From Nitrospirota bacterium (lineage in GTDB: Bacteria > UBA2233), in assembly GCA_011620345.1 (NCBI GenBank), contig WOZJ01000057.1, positions 62,001 to 126,000 on the forward strand: DNA of 64,000 bases, given 5' to 3'. Under the pieces are notes generated by a model that saw nothing but the letters and a program-made list of their open reading frames with translations, was not told the origin of the DNA and searched no databases. Positions 43,734 to 52,433 of this stretch are shown piece by piece; the first letter of the stretch is position 1; the number at the start of each line of letters is the position of its first letter. Position numbers and translations under genes: made by a program.

Positions 43734-44120
43734 ATGGACACAACGAGCGAATATAAAGGGTTTCGAATCGAGGACAAAAGAAAGCTTGGACGCGAGGGAG
43801 AAGGGAAGACGGATAGGGTCGAAGAGCAGGCAGGCTCTGGCTTGAAGGGGAGTCTCGAGGATACCTCTGTATCTTTTGTCGGCTTTCTGCTTTCTTTGCA
43901 TGCCTCTGCCCTTCTTCATTTAGGCAAGCTCGCAGACCCGAGAACCGGCCTGTATGCCCAAGACTTGCCGCTCGCAAAGCAGACGATCGATATTCTGGGG
44001 ATGATTCAAGAAAAGACGCAAGGGAACCTAGCGGAAGATGAATCGGCCTTATTGAATCATATTTTATATGAGCTCAGGCTGGAGTTCGTCAAGACCAAGA
44101 ACCCACCCAAAGAATCGTAA
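43734..44120 (+). CDS. DUF1844 domain protein
   Basis: 128 residues: a charged, probably disordered N-terminus (1-45), then the DUF1844 block VSFVGFLLSLHASALLHLGK, LAKQTIDILGMIQEKTQGNL and LLNHILYELRLEFV. Function unknown; the family is common in Deltaproteobacteria and Acidobacteria. It starts 3 nt after clpA and precedes degQ, suggesting a link to protein quality control. Confidence 0.88.
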   Translation: MDTTSEYKGFRIEDKRKLGREGEGKTDRVEEQAGSGLKGSLEDTSVSFVGFLLSLHASALLHLGKLADPRTGLYAQDLPLAKQTIDILGMIQEKTQGNLAEDESALLNHILYELRLEFVKTKNPPKES

Positions 44121-44179
44121 CCAGCCCTTGATCTTGTTTGAGCTCTGCTAAAGAATCGAACCGCAAAGGGGAATTTTCC

Positions 44180-45655
44180 ATGCCCGGCAAAAAGATGACG
44201 TATCTGCTTTGGGGTTCCGGCCTTCTCATTGTAGGGGCTTTCGTCGGCCTAGTTTTGTCTTCTGGACTTAAAATAGAGCTTACGCTCCACCCTTCTAAGG
44301 TGGATGCCGAGTCTCAGCCTTCGGTTCCGGTGATTGCCCCGACCTCCTTTGTCGGGGTTGTAAAGCAGGTGTATCCCGCCGTGGTGAACATCAACACCAC
44401 GACGACGGTCAAGGCGCCAAGCTATCCAATGCCATTTTCCGGTCCTTCAGGCTCACCGTTCGATGATTTTTTCGAGCGCTTTTTTGGCCAAATGCCAAAA
44501 GAATTCAAGCAGCGAAGTCTGGGTTCGGGGGTTGTGATCTCAGGAGACGGTTTCATTCTTACCAATAGCCATGTAGTTGAAAAGGCCGATCAAGTCCGGG
44601 TGAGCATTCTTGGCGGCCAGACGTTCGATGCCGAGGTAGTCGGAAAGGACAAAAGTACGGACGTTGCACTGATACGCATCAAGGCAGACAAGCCTCTTCC
44701 TTCCGCAGCGCTCGGGGATTCAGACAAGCTGGAAGTCGGAGAATGGGTGCTTGCAATGGGGAATCCTGTCGGCCTGGATCATACCGTGACCGCGGGGATC
44801 ATCTCTGCCAAGGGAAGAAGCCTAGGCTTGGGCGGTCTTGAAGATTTTCTCCAGACAGATGCTTCGATCAATCCGGGAAACTCCGGAGGACCCTTGGTAA
44901 ACCTTCAAGGCAAGGTGGTAGGCATCAACACGGCAATTCTGGCAAACGCCCAAGGGATCGGGTTCGCCATCCCGGTGAATATTGTACGGACGTTCCTTCC
45001 TCAGTTGAAAACAAAAGGACGCATCGACCGCGGGTGGCTTGGGGTTTCGATCCAAGAGATTACGCCGGAAATTAGGGATGCAATGGGCTTGGGACAAGCC
45101 CAGGGGGCGCTTGTTGCCGACGTGATCAAGGGTGGCCCGGCGGATCGGGCCGGAATCCAGAGGGGTGACATCGTTGCCGAATTTAACGGGAAGCCGATCG
45201 ATCGATATTCGAAGCTTCCGTTGATCGTTTCGAGTGTCCCGCCAGGCAGTATTGCCAGGGTGAAAATCCTAAGAAATGGGAAGGCCTATTCGCTGCAGGT
45301 GAAGGTCGGGACGTTTCCAGACGAAGACGAGACAGCTTCCGGTGATAAGGGGGCCACGAAAGAGCGTTCGTCCTCGGTCATGGGGATGACGCTTGCACCC
45401 TTAACCCCCGAGTTCGCCAGAAGGCACGGCATCGAGGCCGACAAAGGGCTTATCGTTTTGGAGGTTACACCCGGGTCTGAGGCGGATTTTATAGGGATCG
45501 CGCCGGGAGACGTGATTCTTGAGGTAGACAAAAGGCCTTTGAATACCGTTGAGAGCCTAAAATCGATCCTGAAATCGAAACGAAGCGGAGAATCGATCCT
45601 GCTTTTGATAAAGCGCCAGGATTCGACGCTCTACCTTTCTTTGCGGATGCGATAA
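44180..45655 (+). CDS. Periplasmic serine protease, DegP/DegQ (HtrA) family
   Basis: 491 residues from the ATG at 44180. N-terminal signal/anchor helix (about 8-28), trypsin-like domain with triad His131 (TNSHVV), Asp161 (STDVAL) and Ser235 (GNSGGPL), then two PDZ domains (about 285-375 and 395-485). Envelope protein quality control. A TTG at 44138 is a longer alternative. Lies 6 nt before ispE. Confidence 0.94.
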   Translation: MPGKKMTYLLWGSGLLIVGAFVGLVLSSGLKIELTLHPSKVDAESQPSVPVIAPTSFVGVVKQVYPAVVNINTTTTVKAPSYPMPFSGPSGSPFDDFFERFFGQMPKEFKQRSLGSGVVISGDGFILTNSHVVEKADQVRVSILGGQTFDAEVVGKDKSTDVALIRIKADKPLPSAALGDSDKLEVGEWVLAMGNPVGLDHTVTAGIISAKGRSLGLGGLEDFLQTDASINPGNSGGPLVNLQGKVVGINTAILANAQGIGFAIPVNIVRTFLPQLKTKGRIDRGWLGVSIQEITPEIRDAMGLGQAQGALVADVIKGGPADRAGIQRGDIVAEFNGKPIDRYSKLPLIVSSVPPGSIARVKILRNGKAYSLQVKVGTFPDEDETASGDKGATKERSSSVMGMTLAPLTPEFARRHGIEADKGLIVLEVTPGSEADFIGIAPGDVILEVDKRPLNTVESLKSILKSKRSGESILLLIKRQDSTLYLSLRMR

Positions 45656-45661
45656 GGGGGG

Positions 45662-46543
45662 ATGGGGAGCGTTTTTTTTTCCAAGGCGTACGCAAAGCTC
45701 AATCTGACCCTTCGCATTGCCGGTAAAAGGCCAGACGGCTATCACGATATAGAAAGCGTCTTTGAGCAGGTTTCACTTGCCGATGAGCTATGGGTGGCCA
45801 TAGGGGAAGCCGGCGTGTCGCTGCGCATCATGCCCCCAGGTATAGGGGCGGAACTTCAAAAGGACAACCTCGTGCTTGAAGCCCTTCGAATGTTTGCGCG
45901 CCGAGTTAACAGAAAGGTTGGGGCAAGGGTATGGCTTTTTAAGCGTATCCCGGTTGCGAGCGGGCTTGGAGGGGGAAGCTCGGACGCGGCGTGTATGCTC
46001 AGGATTCTCAACCATGCCTTCGGGAAGCCCCTTGCTCAAGAGGCGCTAGCAGAGCTTGCAGTTTTGTTAGGGGCCGACGTGCCTTTTTTCCTTGAACCCG
46101 GATGTCGGCTGATCTCCGGCAAAGGAGAGCGCCTAGGACGCAGCGTTGCAATGCCGGATGGGTACTATGTTATTCTCGTCCCCAAAGAGCGTGTATCTAC
46201 AAAAGACGCCTACGAAGCTTGGGATGCATCATTGACAGCCCCTCAATCCGCCTTTAGAATGGACGTTGGCAAGTTTTTATCGAACGACTTTTTTCTTCCT
46301 GTGTCCGGCATGGTAAGAGACGTTCTGGCGTGTGCACGTTATCTTGAAAAAAGCGGGGCAGAGGAGGTATCGCTATCGGGGAGCGGGCCTTCGACTTTTG
46401 GTCTGTATCTGTCGGAAACAAAGGCGAAGCGGGCCTTTATAGACGCCAAGGAAAAAGGCGTTTACGGAATTTCCCAGCCACTGAGAGGCTTGATCTTTAC
46501 GCATAGCGCGCGAAAGCTTTATCCTATAGCATCTTGCTCATAG
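45662..46543 (+). CDS. ispE: 4-diphosphocytidyl-2-C-methyl-D-erythritol kinase
   Basis: GHMP kinase of the MEP isoprenoid pathway. 293 residues. Substrate motif AYAKLNLTLRIAGKRPDGYH and ATP loop ASGLGGGSSDAA (about 98-109); C-terminal SLSGSGPSTFGLY. Followed by tRNA-Gln as in many Deltaproteobacteria and then by dxs, another MEP enzyme. Confidence 0.95.
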   Translation: MGSVFFSKAYAKLNLTLRIAGKRPDGYHDIESVFEQVSLADELWVAIGEAGVSLRIMPPGIGAELQKDNLVLEALRMFARRVNRKVGARVWLFKRIPVASGLGGGSSDAACMLRILNHAFGKPLAQEALAELAVLLGADVPFFLEPGCRLISGKGERLGRSVAMPDGYYVILVPKERVSTKDAYEAWDASLTAPQSAFRMDVGKFLSNDFFLPVSGMVRDVLACARYLEKSGAEEVSLSGSGPSTFGLYLSETKAKRAFIDAKEKGVYGISQPLRGLIFTHSARKLYPIASCS

Positions 46544-46558
46544 GGGCATCCTATCGAT

Positions 46559-46633
46559 TGGGGCGTCGACAAGCGGTAAGTCATGGGATTTTGGATCCCA
46601 CATTCGGAGGTTCGAATCCTCCCGCCCCAGCCA
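46559..46633 (+). tRNA. tRNA-Gln (anticodon TTG)
   Basis: Acceptor TGGGGCG/CGCCCCA, D stem GAC/GTC with loop AAGCGGTAA, anticodon stem TGGGA/TCCCA with loop TTTTGGA, T stem GGAGG/CCTCC with loop TTCGAAT. Discriminator G, CCA encoded. U1-A72 start is typical of tRNA-Gln. Lies 15 nt after ispE. Confidence 0.95.
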
Positions 46634-46685
46634 TTCATAAAAAAAACCCCGACCCACTTCTCAATATTCCAAGGGATGCTCAGCG

Positions 46686-48572
46686 GTGCTCGAAAAGATT
46701 GACGGGCCGAAGGATCTAAAGCTTCTTTCGCTTGAGGACCTCAAGTGTTTATGCCAGGAAATTAGGGAGCTGATCATCAAGACGGTCTTGGAAAACGGCG
46801 GACACCTGGCTGCTCCGCTTGGCGCCGTCGAGCTCATCGTTGCTCTCCACAGGGCGTTCTCTTCCCCCAAGGATGCCATCGTGTTCGATGTGGGCCACCA
46901 GGCCTACGCTCACAAAATCCTTACAGGCAGGCGCGGTATGTTCCCGACGCTTCGTCGCCATGGAGGGCTTGCACCTTTCCCAACACGAGAAGAAAGCATA
47001 CACGACGCGTTTGGTGTCGGCCATGCGGGAACGGCCATATCAGCTTCGCTCGGAATACTTGCGGCAAAGAGGCGAATTGGTCAGGAAGGCCGTGTAATCG
47101 CGGTTCTGGGAGATGGGGGCCTTACGGCTGGCATGAGTTTTGAGGCGCTAAACCAAGAAGAGGCGCTTAAACAAGGGCTCATAGTCGTTCTCAACGACAA
47201 CGCTATGTCAATTTCGAAGAACGTCGGTGCCTTAGCGAGCTTTCTTAGCAAGGCGCTTGTTTCCAGGCCTCTTCTCAGAATAGAAAGCGAGCTCAAGGGG
47301 ATCCTCAAAAAGAATATCCCCTTCGGGGAGCCTCTTTATTACCTAGGAAAAGGGATCAAAGAGGGGCTGGCTAGTGGTTACCTCGACGTTGGCCTTTTCT
47401 TTCAGTCTTTGGGGTTTCAGTACGTGGGGCCACTCGATGGGCATGATTTGTCTGAGCTTGCCTGGGCCTTTGAGCGGACAAAAGACCTTCGCAAGCCGGT
47501 TTTGGTTCACGTACGAACGAAAAAGGGGAAGGGGTTTGCCCCGTCCGAGTCGGATCCTTGCGCCTACCATGGGGTTGGCATAAAACCCAAAGAGAAGCCC
47601 TCTCCAAACGCTCCTCGCTGGAGCTATTCCAAGGTGTTTGGCCAGGCAATGATTCGGTTGGCGGAGCAAGACGACCGCGTGTTGGCCGTCACGGCAGCCA
47701 TGCCGGACGGGACGGGGCTAAGAGAGTTTTTTACGCGCTTTCCGGATCGTGCGTTTGATGTAGGCATCTGCGAGCAGCATGCCGTCACGTTTGCGGCCGG
47801 TCTTGCTACCCAAGGCCTCAAGCCTGTTGTGGCGATCTATTCGACCTTTCTCCAGCGGGCCTATGACCAGGTAATCCACGATGTTTGCCTGCAGAATCTT
47901 CCTGTTACGTTCGTCATGGATAGGGCGGGGCTTGTGGGGGAGGATGGCCAAACCCACCATGGTACGTTTGACATCGCCTATCTGCGTCCGATCCCAAACG
48001 TGGTTTTGGCTGCCCCGAAAGATTTCAGGGAGTTTGCTCTTTTGCTCAACACGGCCGTTTCCTCAGAGAAGCCGTTTTTTATCCGTATCCCTAAAGCGAC
48101 CGCGGTCTTTAGCCCAAACGGTGGGATCTTAAAAGAAGAAACGCTGCAGGTAGGCAGTTGGGAAGTGCTTACGAAAGGGGAAGGCTTAGCGTTGTTTGGG
48201 ACGGGGCGGACCATAGCGACGTTGCTTTGTCTTGCCCAGAGGCTTCGAGCGAAAGGGTTTGCTCCGATCGTGGTGAACGCCCGGTTCTTAAAGCCGTTCG
48301 ACGGCGCATGCTTGAAATGGTTGAGCAACCTGGCAAACGCTTGGGTAAGCCTAGAAGATGGCGTGAAGATCGGCGGGCTGGGGTCTCTTTTGGCCGAATA
48401 TCTCGCGGATTCGGGCAAGCGTTCCGTTCGGCTCTTAAGGGTTGGCATCGAGGATGCCTTCGTTCCCCATGGAGAGTTAGAAAGCTTAGAAAAAGAGTGC
48501 GGAATGGATGGTGTCTCCCTTGAAGGAAGGTTGCTTGGTTGGCTGGAAAGGGGCGAATGGGTCGAGGCGTGA
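46686..48572 (+). CDS. dxs: 1-deoxy-D-xylulose-5-phosphate synthase
   Basis: Thiamine-diphosphate enzyme that starts the MEP pathway from pyruvate and glyceraldehyde-3-phosphate. 628 residues. ThDP motif VLGDGGLTAGMSFEALN-, ligands around VLNDNAMSISKNVG, second-domain EQHAVTFAAGLATQGLKPV and DRAGLVGEDGQTHHG. GTG start with AAGGGA upstream. With ispE it makes a small isoprenoid cluster. Confidence 0.96.
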   Translation: MLEKIDGPKDLKLLSLEDLKCLCQEIRELIIKTVLENGGHLAAPLGAVELIVALHRAFSSPKDAIVFDVGHQAYAHKILTGRRGMFPTLRRHGGLAPFPTREESIHDAFGVGHAGTAISASLGILAAKRRIGQEGRVIAVLGDGGLTAGMSFEALNQEEALKQGLIVVLNDNAMSISKNVGALASFLSKALVSRPLLRIESELKGILKKNIPFGEPLYYLGKGIKEGLASGYLDVGLFFQSLGFQYVGPLDGHDLSELAWAFERTKDLRKPVLVHVRTKKGKGFAPSESDPCAYHGVGIKPKEKPSPNAPRWSYSKVFGQAMIRLAEQDDRVLAVTAAMPDGTGLREFFTRFPDRAFDVGICEQHAVTFAAGLATQGLKPVVAIYSTFLQRAYDQVIHDVCLQNLPVTFVMDRAGLVGEDGQTHHGTFDIAYLRPIPNVVLAAPKDFREFALLLNTAVSSEKPFFIRIPKATAVFSPNGGILKEETLQVGSWEVLTKGEGLALFGTGRTIATLLCLAQRLRAKGFAPIVVNARFLKPFDGACLKWLSNLANAWVSLEDGVKIGGLGSLLAEYLADSGKRSVRLLRVGIEDAFVPHGELESLEKECGMDGVSLEGRLLGWLERGEWVEA

Positions 48573-49102
48573 GCGGCCCCTTGCGAAGGGATGAAGGGGT
48601 CGAGCGTTTCGAGGCGGAAGGCCCTGAAAATGAAGTTGAGTTTGTTCACGCGGACTACTCTGGCGTTCAAAGGGCAGAGTTTGGGCAAAGATTGGGCGCG
48701 TTTGCGATTGATTGTGGGTTTGTCGTTAGCGCTGCATGCGCCGTGGGGGTTCTGAGCCTTGGTATTTCCGGTCATGGGGCTAGTTTCCAAGAAGGGCTTG
48801 GAGCGCTTTTTGCCCGCCTAAAGGCGGTCTTATGGCTCGCGGCGTTGCTTGGTCTTGCCTATTTCGTGCTTGCGCTTTGGATCTTTGGCCGAACGCTCGG
48901 GAAATACCTCCTAGGTCTCCGCCTGATCAAGCTTGCCCCTAGGTCTCTTAGGTTCGAAGAGGCGCTCTTGAGAGAGTTAGGGCTTCTTTTTTCTCTCCTT
49001 CCGCTTGGGCTTGGCCTTTTATGGCCCTTGTTCGATGCCGAGCGTCGAGCACTCCATGATTATCTAGCAGGGACGCTCGTCATCCGAACTTCTCGAGGCT
49101 AG
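48557..49102 (+). CDS. RDD-family membrane protein
   Basis: 181 residues from the ATG at 48557, overlapping dxs by 16 nt (a GTG at 48569 forming GTGA with the dxs stop is an alternative). RDD-type features: first helix preceded by AEFGQRLGAFAIDCGFV, the loop IFGRTLGKYLLGLRLIK after the second helix, and the closing DAERRALHDYLAGTLVI. About three to four transmembrane segments. Function unknown. Confidence 0.85.
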   Translation: MGRGVSGPLRRDEGVERFEAEGPENEVEFVHADYSGVQRAEFGQRLGAFAIDCGFVVSAACAVGVLSLGISGHGASFQEGLGALFARLKAVLWLAALLGLAYFVLALWIFGRTLGKYLLGLRLIKLAPRSLRFEEALLRELGLLFSLLPLGLGLLWPLFDAERRALHDYLAGTLVIRTSRG

Positions 49103-49227
49103 GCGTGGTGGAGGCTGCAACGGGAGGTCGGCCCTTTCGTGCAAAGCCAAAAAGGGAGCTGTTCGTTCCGTATGCGTGCTTGGCTTGAAAGAAAAGAGGA
49201 CTATCCTATCATAAAGAAGGAGGCGGC

Positions 49228-49470
49228 ATGAAGGTGTGCATTCGAGGGTTTGGTCAAGCGGGCGACTTTTTGGGGAAAGGGGCGCTTCTTGACCTTCAGG
49301 AAGGGGCAACTTTAGAGAGGCTTAAAGCCGTACTGATCGAACGTTACCCGGGCCTAGAAGAGCTTTGGCCTGCCATGGCGATCGCCGTGAACGACGAGGT
49401 CGTGGAAATCGACAAGGTGTTGGCCGAAGGGGATGAGGTGTTTTTAATTCCTCCCGTAAGCGGGGGTTGA
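49228..49470 (+). CDS. moaD: Molybdopterin synthase sulfur carrier subunit MoaD
   Basis: 80 residues, beta-grasp fold, ending in the Gly-Gly (PPVSGG) that becomes a thiocarboxylate. MoaD is favoured over ThiS because moaE follows with a gap of 2 nt. Strong AAGGAGG SD four bases before the ATG. Confidence 0.93.
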   Translation: MKVCIRGFGQAGDFLGKGALLDLQEGATLERLKAVLIERYPGLEELWPAMAIAVNDEVVEIDKVLAEGDEVFLIPPVSGG

Positions 49471-49472
49471 TC

Positions 49473-49916
49473 ATGGAAGGAATGGCGCTTACGAGCATCC
49501 AGGAGGCTCCGATAGATGTTGAGAGTGCGCTTGGTTTTTTAGGCGACCCTGCGGCCGGCGCTCAGGTATTTTTCTTGGGGACCGTCCGTAACAATGGCGA
49601 AGCGGCGTGCGAGGTCGAAGCGATCCTGTACGAATGCCACCTTCCTCTCGCCAAGAAGCGACTTGAGAAACTGGCTCAAGAGACGCTCGAAGCCTTTGAC
49701 ATCCAAAAAGTGGCCCTTATCCACCGCTACGGGATGCTCAAGGTAGGTGAGACGTCCGTTCTTGTGGCCGTCAGCGCCCCTCATAGGGTGCATGCATTCG
49801 AGGCGGCCCGCCATGGGATCGAGCGGATTAAGCATACGCTACCCGTCTGGAAAAAAGAGTTTTTTGCCAACGAAGCCTCGCGTTGGGTCAAAGGGGTTCC
49901 CTTGGACTCAATCTAA
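49473..49916 (+). CDS. moaE: Molybdopterin synthase catalytic subunit MoaE
   Basis: 147 residues. Core FFLGTVRNNGEAACEVEAIL, YGMLKVGETSVLVAVSAPHR, and the catalytic-lysine region IERIKHTLPVWKKEFF. Converts precursor Z to molybdopterin with MoaD. The ATG at 49473 has GGGGG seven bases upstream. Overlaps the convergent LD-carboxypeptidase by 9 nt. Confidence 0.94.
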   Translation: MEGMALTSIQEAPIDVESALGFLGDPAAGAQVFFLGTVRNNGEAACEVEAILYECHLPLAKKRLEKLAQETLEAFDIQKVALIHRYGMLKVGETSVLVAVSAPHRVHAFEAARHGIERIKHTLPVWKKEFFANEASRWVKGVPLDSI

Positions 49917-50822
49917 AAAGGGTGTTTCCAGGTATCTAAGCACGCCCTCTTGGGTATCCAAGCTGGCCCGAATGCCGAGCGGCAGAGGGAGCATATTGGG
50001 CATATGCCCGCTAGGGATGCCCATGACAACGGGAATCTTAAGGTCCTTCAAGGCTTGCAACACGAGCGGTTCGTCCAAAGAAACTCCAAGCGGTCCGAAG
50101 ACTACGGCACTGACCTTCTCGAACACGCCCGCCAGCCTTAATTGAACGAGCATGCGGTAAAGCCTGTGGGACGGCTCCCCAATGTCTTCGAGAAAAAGCA
50201 TCCAGCCTTCAAGGTTGGGCATGAATGGGGTCCCAAGGAGGGACACAACGAGCGACAAGCACCCCCCAGTAACTCTCCCTTGGGCCTTTCCCGGGATGAC
50301 AACTTTGTACTTGGGTCCCATGAGCCGTACCTCTCGGCTGAAACCTCCAGGGTTTAACGCAGCCAGTGTGCATGCAAACCCCTCTTCGGCGTGCTTGGAG
50401 AGTGTAGGGCCATGGAAGGCCACCATGCCTGCTTGGTGGACCAAGAAAAGCAAGATGGCGGTGGCGTCGCTGAACCCTATGAACGCCTTCGGGTTTTCGT
50501 GGAATAACTCAGGGTTCATTAATGGCAAGAGCTCTAGCGCGCCTCCTCCTCCCCGGGCGGCGAGGATTGCCCGGATTTCTGGGTGCGTGAACGCCAAGGT
50601 CAACGCGTCTGCCCGTCTGGAAGCCTTGGCTGCGAAAGGGAGCGCCTCCAACGTTGGTTCCTGGCAAAAGAATGCCCTGTAGCCCAGACGTTCTAGCCGA
50701 TCCTTGCCCGCTTTAAGCTGGTGTTCGCCCAGGTAATGGGAGGGCGATACGATTCCAACGCTGTCACCAGGCCAAACGGGCAGGATCTTGAGGGGCGAAG
50801 TCATCGTGTCTCTAGCCGCCAT
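49908..50822 (-). CDS. LD-carboxypeptidase (S66 family, LdcA-like)
   Basis: 304 residues. N-terminal VGIVSPSHYLGEHQLKAG, nucleophile Ser in IGFSDATAILLF, the RGGGGALELLPLM loop, and C-terminal FLEDIGEPSHRLYRML (Glu) and IPSGHMPN (His) completing a Ser-His-Glu triad. Acts on tetrapeptides in murein recycling, in the cytoplasm (no signal peptide). An ATG at 50804 is an alternative start. The muramidase-like gene lies 15 nt upstream in the same direction. Confidence 0.92.
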   Translation of the reverse strand: MAARDTMTSPLKILPVWPGDSVGIVSPSHYLGEHQLKAGKDRLERLGYRAFFCQEPTLEALPFAAKASRRADALTLAFTHPEIRAILAARGGGGALELLPLMNPELFHENPKAFIGFSDATAILLFLVHQAGMVAFHGPTLSKHAEEGFACTLAALNPGGFSREVRLMGPKYKVVIPGKAQGRVTGGCLSLVVSLLGTPFMPNLEGWMLFLEDIGEPSHRLYRMLVQLRLAGVFEKVSAVVFGPLGVSLDEPLVLQALKDLKIPVVMGIPSGHMPNMLPLPLGIRASLDTQEGVLRYLETPFLD

Positions 50823-50837
50823 GGAACGGAAGGTTTG

Positions 50838-51347
50838 CTAGGCTTTTAAAGTGAACGGGATATCGTAGCCGGTAAAGCGTCCCAAATATTCTTTGATGTC
50901 CGTCCCTAGGGCATCTTGGAAACGGCCAGGCTCTCCAAGGAGGAAAGACCTGAGGTTTCCCACGCCCAAAAGGTGTGCGCTTGCCAAGAGTCCGGATGGG
51001 GTGATTTGAATGCCCGAGATGCCCTTCCCGACATAGGCATCGAGGCCGAGCGCTTGGATATAGCTCCAGAGTTTTGCCATAGAAATGCGTATGGCGTTCT
51101 CTTGCGCCCAGGGGCTCGAAAGGTAATCTTCCTTCGACCAGACCCCGTCCTTGCCCGTCCATTTCCCCTTCCAGTCGTTCTTGGCCGTGCCGTCTTGCAG
51201 GTAGTAGCCTGCATCAATGAGTGCGGCCTCGCCCATTTGGTACTTGCCCAAGTACCCCCAGGGGTTTTCGACATCGTACCTACCGGAGGATTCCCTTAAA
51301 CCCAGTGCCGAAAGGAACGCTTCATAGTCCTTGTTTGCCTCTTCCAT
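50838..51347 (-). CDS. Putative muramidase / transglycosylase-like protein
   Basis: 169 residues from the ATG at 51347 (a TTG at 51368 is an alternative). The block ALGLRESSGRYDVENPWGYL then GKYQMGEAALIDAGYY, with a later GLLASAHLLGVGNLRSFL, matches lysozyme-like domains in which the Glu of RESSG would be catalytic. There is no signal peptide or membrane helix, so it may be cytosolic or endolysin-like. Placed just upstream of an LD-carboxypeptidase, consistent with murein recycling (inference). Confidence 0.65.
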   Translation of the reverse strand: MEEANKDYEAFLSALGLRESSGRYDVENPWGYLGKYQMGEAALIDAGYYLQDGTAKNDWKGKWTGKDGVWSKEDYLSSPWAQENAIRISMAKLWSYIQALGLDAYVGKGISGIQITPSGLLASAHLLGVGNLRSFLLGEPGRFQDALGTDIKEYLGRFTGYDIPFTLKA

Positions 51348-51370
51348 ATGCGTTACAATTCTGACCAAAA

Positions 51371-51399
51371 AAGATAGGAAGCGATGGAAAGTCTGGCAA
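51371..51399 (-). promoter_or_regulatory. Putative sigma70 promoter for the muramidase-like gene
   Basis: On the minus strand TTGCCA (51394-51399), 17-base spacer, TATCTT (51371-51376). It overlaps the start of a small plus-strand ORF. Confidence 0.4.
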
Positions 51400-51539
51400 A
51401 CGAAGCGTTCCGGGATGCTCTCACGAATCTCGTCCTGTGGCTCATCGGGGTGTACGTCCAGTTGCCAGGCCCGCTTAGGGAGGTTGCCGATCGCGTTATT
51501 CTAGAGAATATCGGCTTTTTTCTCAACGTGCTTCTCTAG
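51384..51539 (+). CDS. Small ORF of unknown function, hydrophobic
   Basis: 51 residues starting MESLANEAFRDALTNLVLWL, with a hydrophobic central helix and a hydrophobic C-terminal end. An AGGA lies five bases before the ATG. It fills the gap between the divergent muramidase gene and the convergent FAH gene, whose 3' end it overlaps by 4 nt. No family recognised; it could be a small membrane protein or chance. Confidence 0.35.
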   Translation: MESLANEAFRDALTNLVLWLIGVYVQLPGPLREVADRVILENIGFFLNVLL

Positions 51540-52417
51540 GATTCCGAGCGCACGGGGTTTTCCAGGGTCCCTATCCGTTCAATCTCGATGCGTATTCTGT
51601 CCCCAGGCTTCAGGTAAACGGGTGGGTTGCGGAAATGCCCGACGCCGCCTGGTGTGCCTGTTGCGATGACGTCCCCTGGCTCGAGCGTGAAGCACTCTGA
51701 AAGGTAGGAAACAATTTCTGGCACGCCAAACACCATGTCCGCCGTGGAGGCTTCCTGCATTAAGGTGTTGTTGATCCAGGAGCGTATGCCGAGCCTGCTG
51801 GGGTCGGGGATTTCGTCGGCCGTGACGATCCACGGGCCGAAAGGGGCGAACGTATCGAACGACTTGCCGCGTACCCACTGGGTTTCTGCGTACTGGACAT
51901 CGCGTGCGCTGACATCGTTGAGGATGCTGTAACCGAACACGTACTCTAGAGCGCGTTCTTTCGGGACGTTTTTGGCCTTTTTGGCGATTACGACGGCCAG
52001 TTCCGCTTCAATATCCACCTTCTTTGATGCCTTGGGCAGAACAACGGCCTCGTTTTGCCCGATGATACAGCTTGGCCATTTTGCGAAGATCACGGGAAAC
52101 TTGTGAGGCTTCAAGCTTTGCTCCGCTAGGTGGCCTTTGTAGTTCTGGCCGATGCAGATGATCTTTCCAGGTCTAAGAACTGGAGGGTGAAGCCCGGCCT
52201 CCTCTAGCCTCGAGGATCCGGCTTCGTCCTGGGGACTCGAAGCAGGGGTGTTGCCCAGCGCCTCCTGGGTCTTTTTTATGGCGTCCGGCGTCTCCGACAG
52301 GAATTTTGGAAGGTCTAGAATTTCTTCCTGCAGAAGGTCCGATAGGAAAACGATCCGGGAGGAAAGCAGGATCCCAGGCCTTAAGCGCCCCTCTTCGACG
52401 GCCATGACGAATCGCAT
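51536..52417 (-). CDS. Fumarylacetoacetate hydrolase (FAH) family protein
   Basis: 293 residues from the ATG at 52417, which has TAGGAG seven bases upstream; the frame is open further but without support. FAH core: ICIGQNYKGHLAEQ, acidic metal ligands in VDIEAELAVVI, GYSILNDVSARDVQ, GKSFDTFAPFGPWIV and VIATGTPGGVGH. Members act on 2-keto acids (hydrolases, decarboxylases, isomerases); substrate not inferable. Lies 16 nt after mutS2. Confidence 0.9.
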   Translation of the reverse strand: MRFVMAVEEGRLRPGILLSSRIVFLSDLLQEEILDLPKFLSETPDAIKKTQEALGNTPASSPQDEAGSSRLEEAGLHPPVLRPGKIICIGQNYKGHLAEQSLKPHKFPVIFAKWPSCIIGQNEAVVLPKASKKVDIEAELAVVIAKKAKNVPKERALEYVFGYSILNDVSARDVQYAETQWVRGKSFDTFAPFGPWIVTADEIPDPSRLGIRSWINNTLMQEASTADMVFGVPEIVSYLSECFTLEPGDVIATGTPGGVGHFRNPPVYLKPGDRIRIEIERIGTLENPVRSES

Positions 52418-52433
52418 GCTGAGTCTCCTAGAG

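Noticed and set aside
46634-46685. A-rich stretch after tRNA-Gln as a terminator
   Set aside because: There is a run of A on the plus strand but no preceding GC hairpin and no U tract.
47978-48790. 270-codon minus-strand ORF opposite dxs
   Set aside because: Shadow of dxs; composition follows its reverse complement and there is no start context.
49185-49212. TTGAAA-16-TATCAT as a moaD promoter
   Set aside because: It would start transcription inside the SD, leaving almost no leader; moaD may be read from further upstream.
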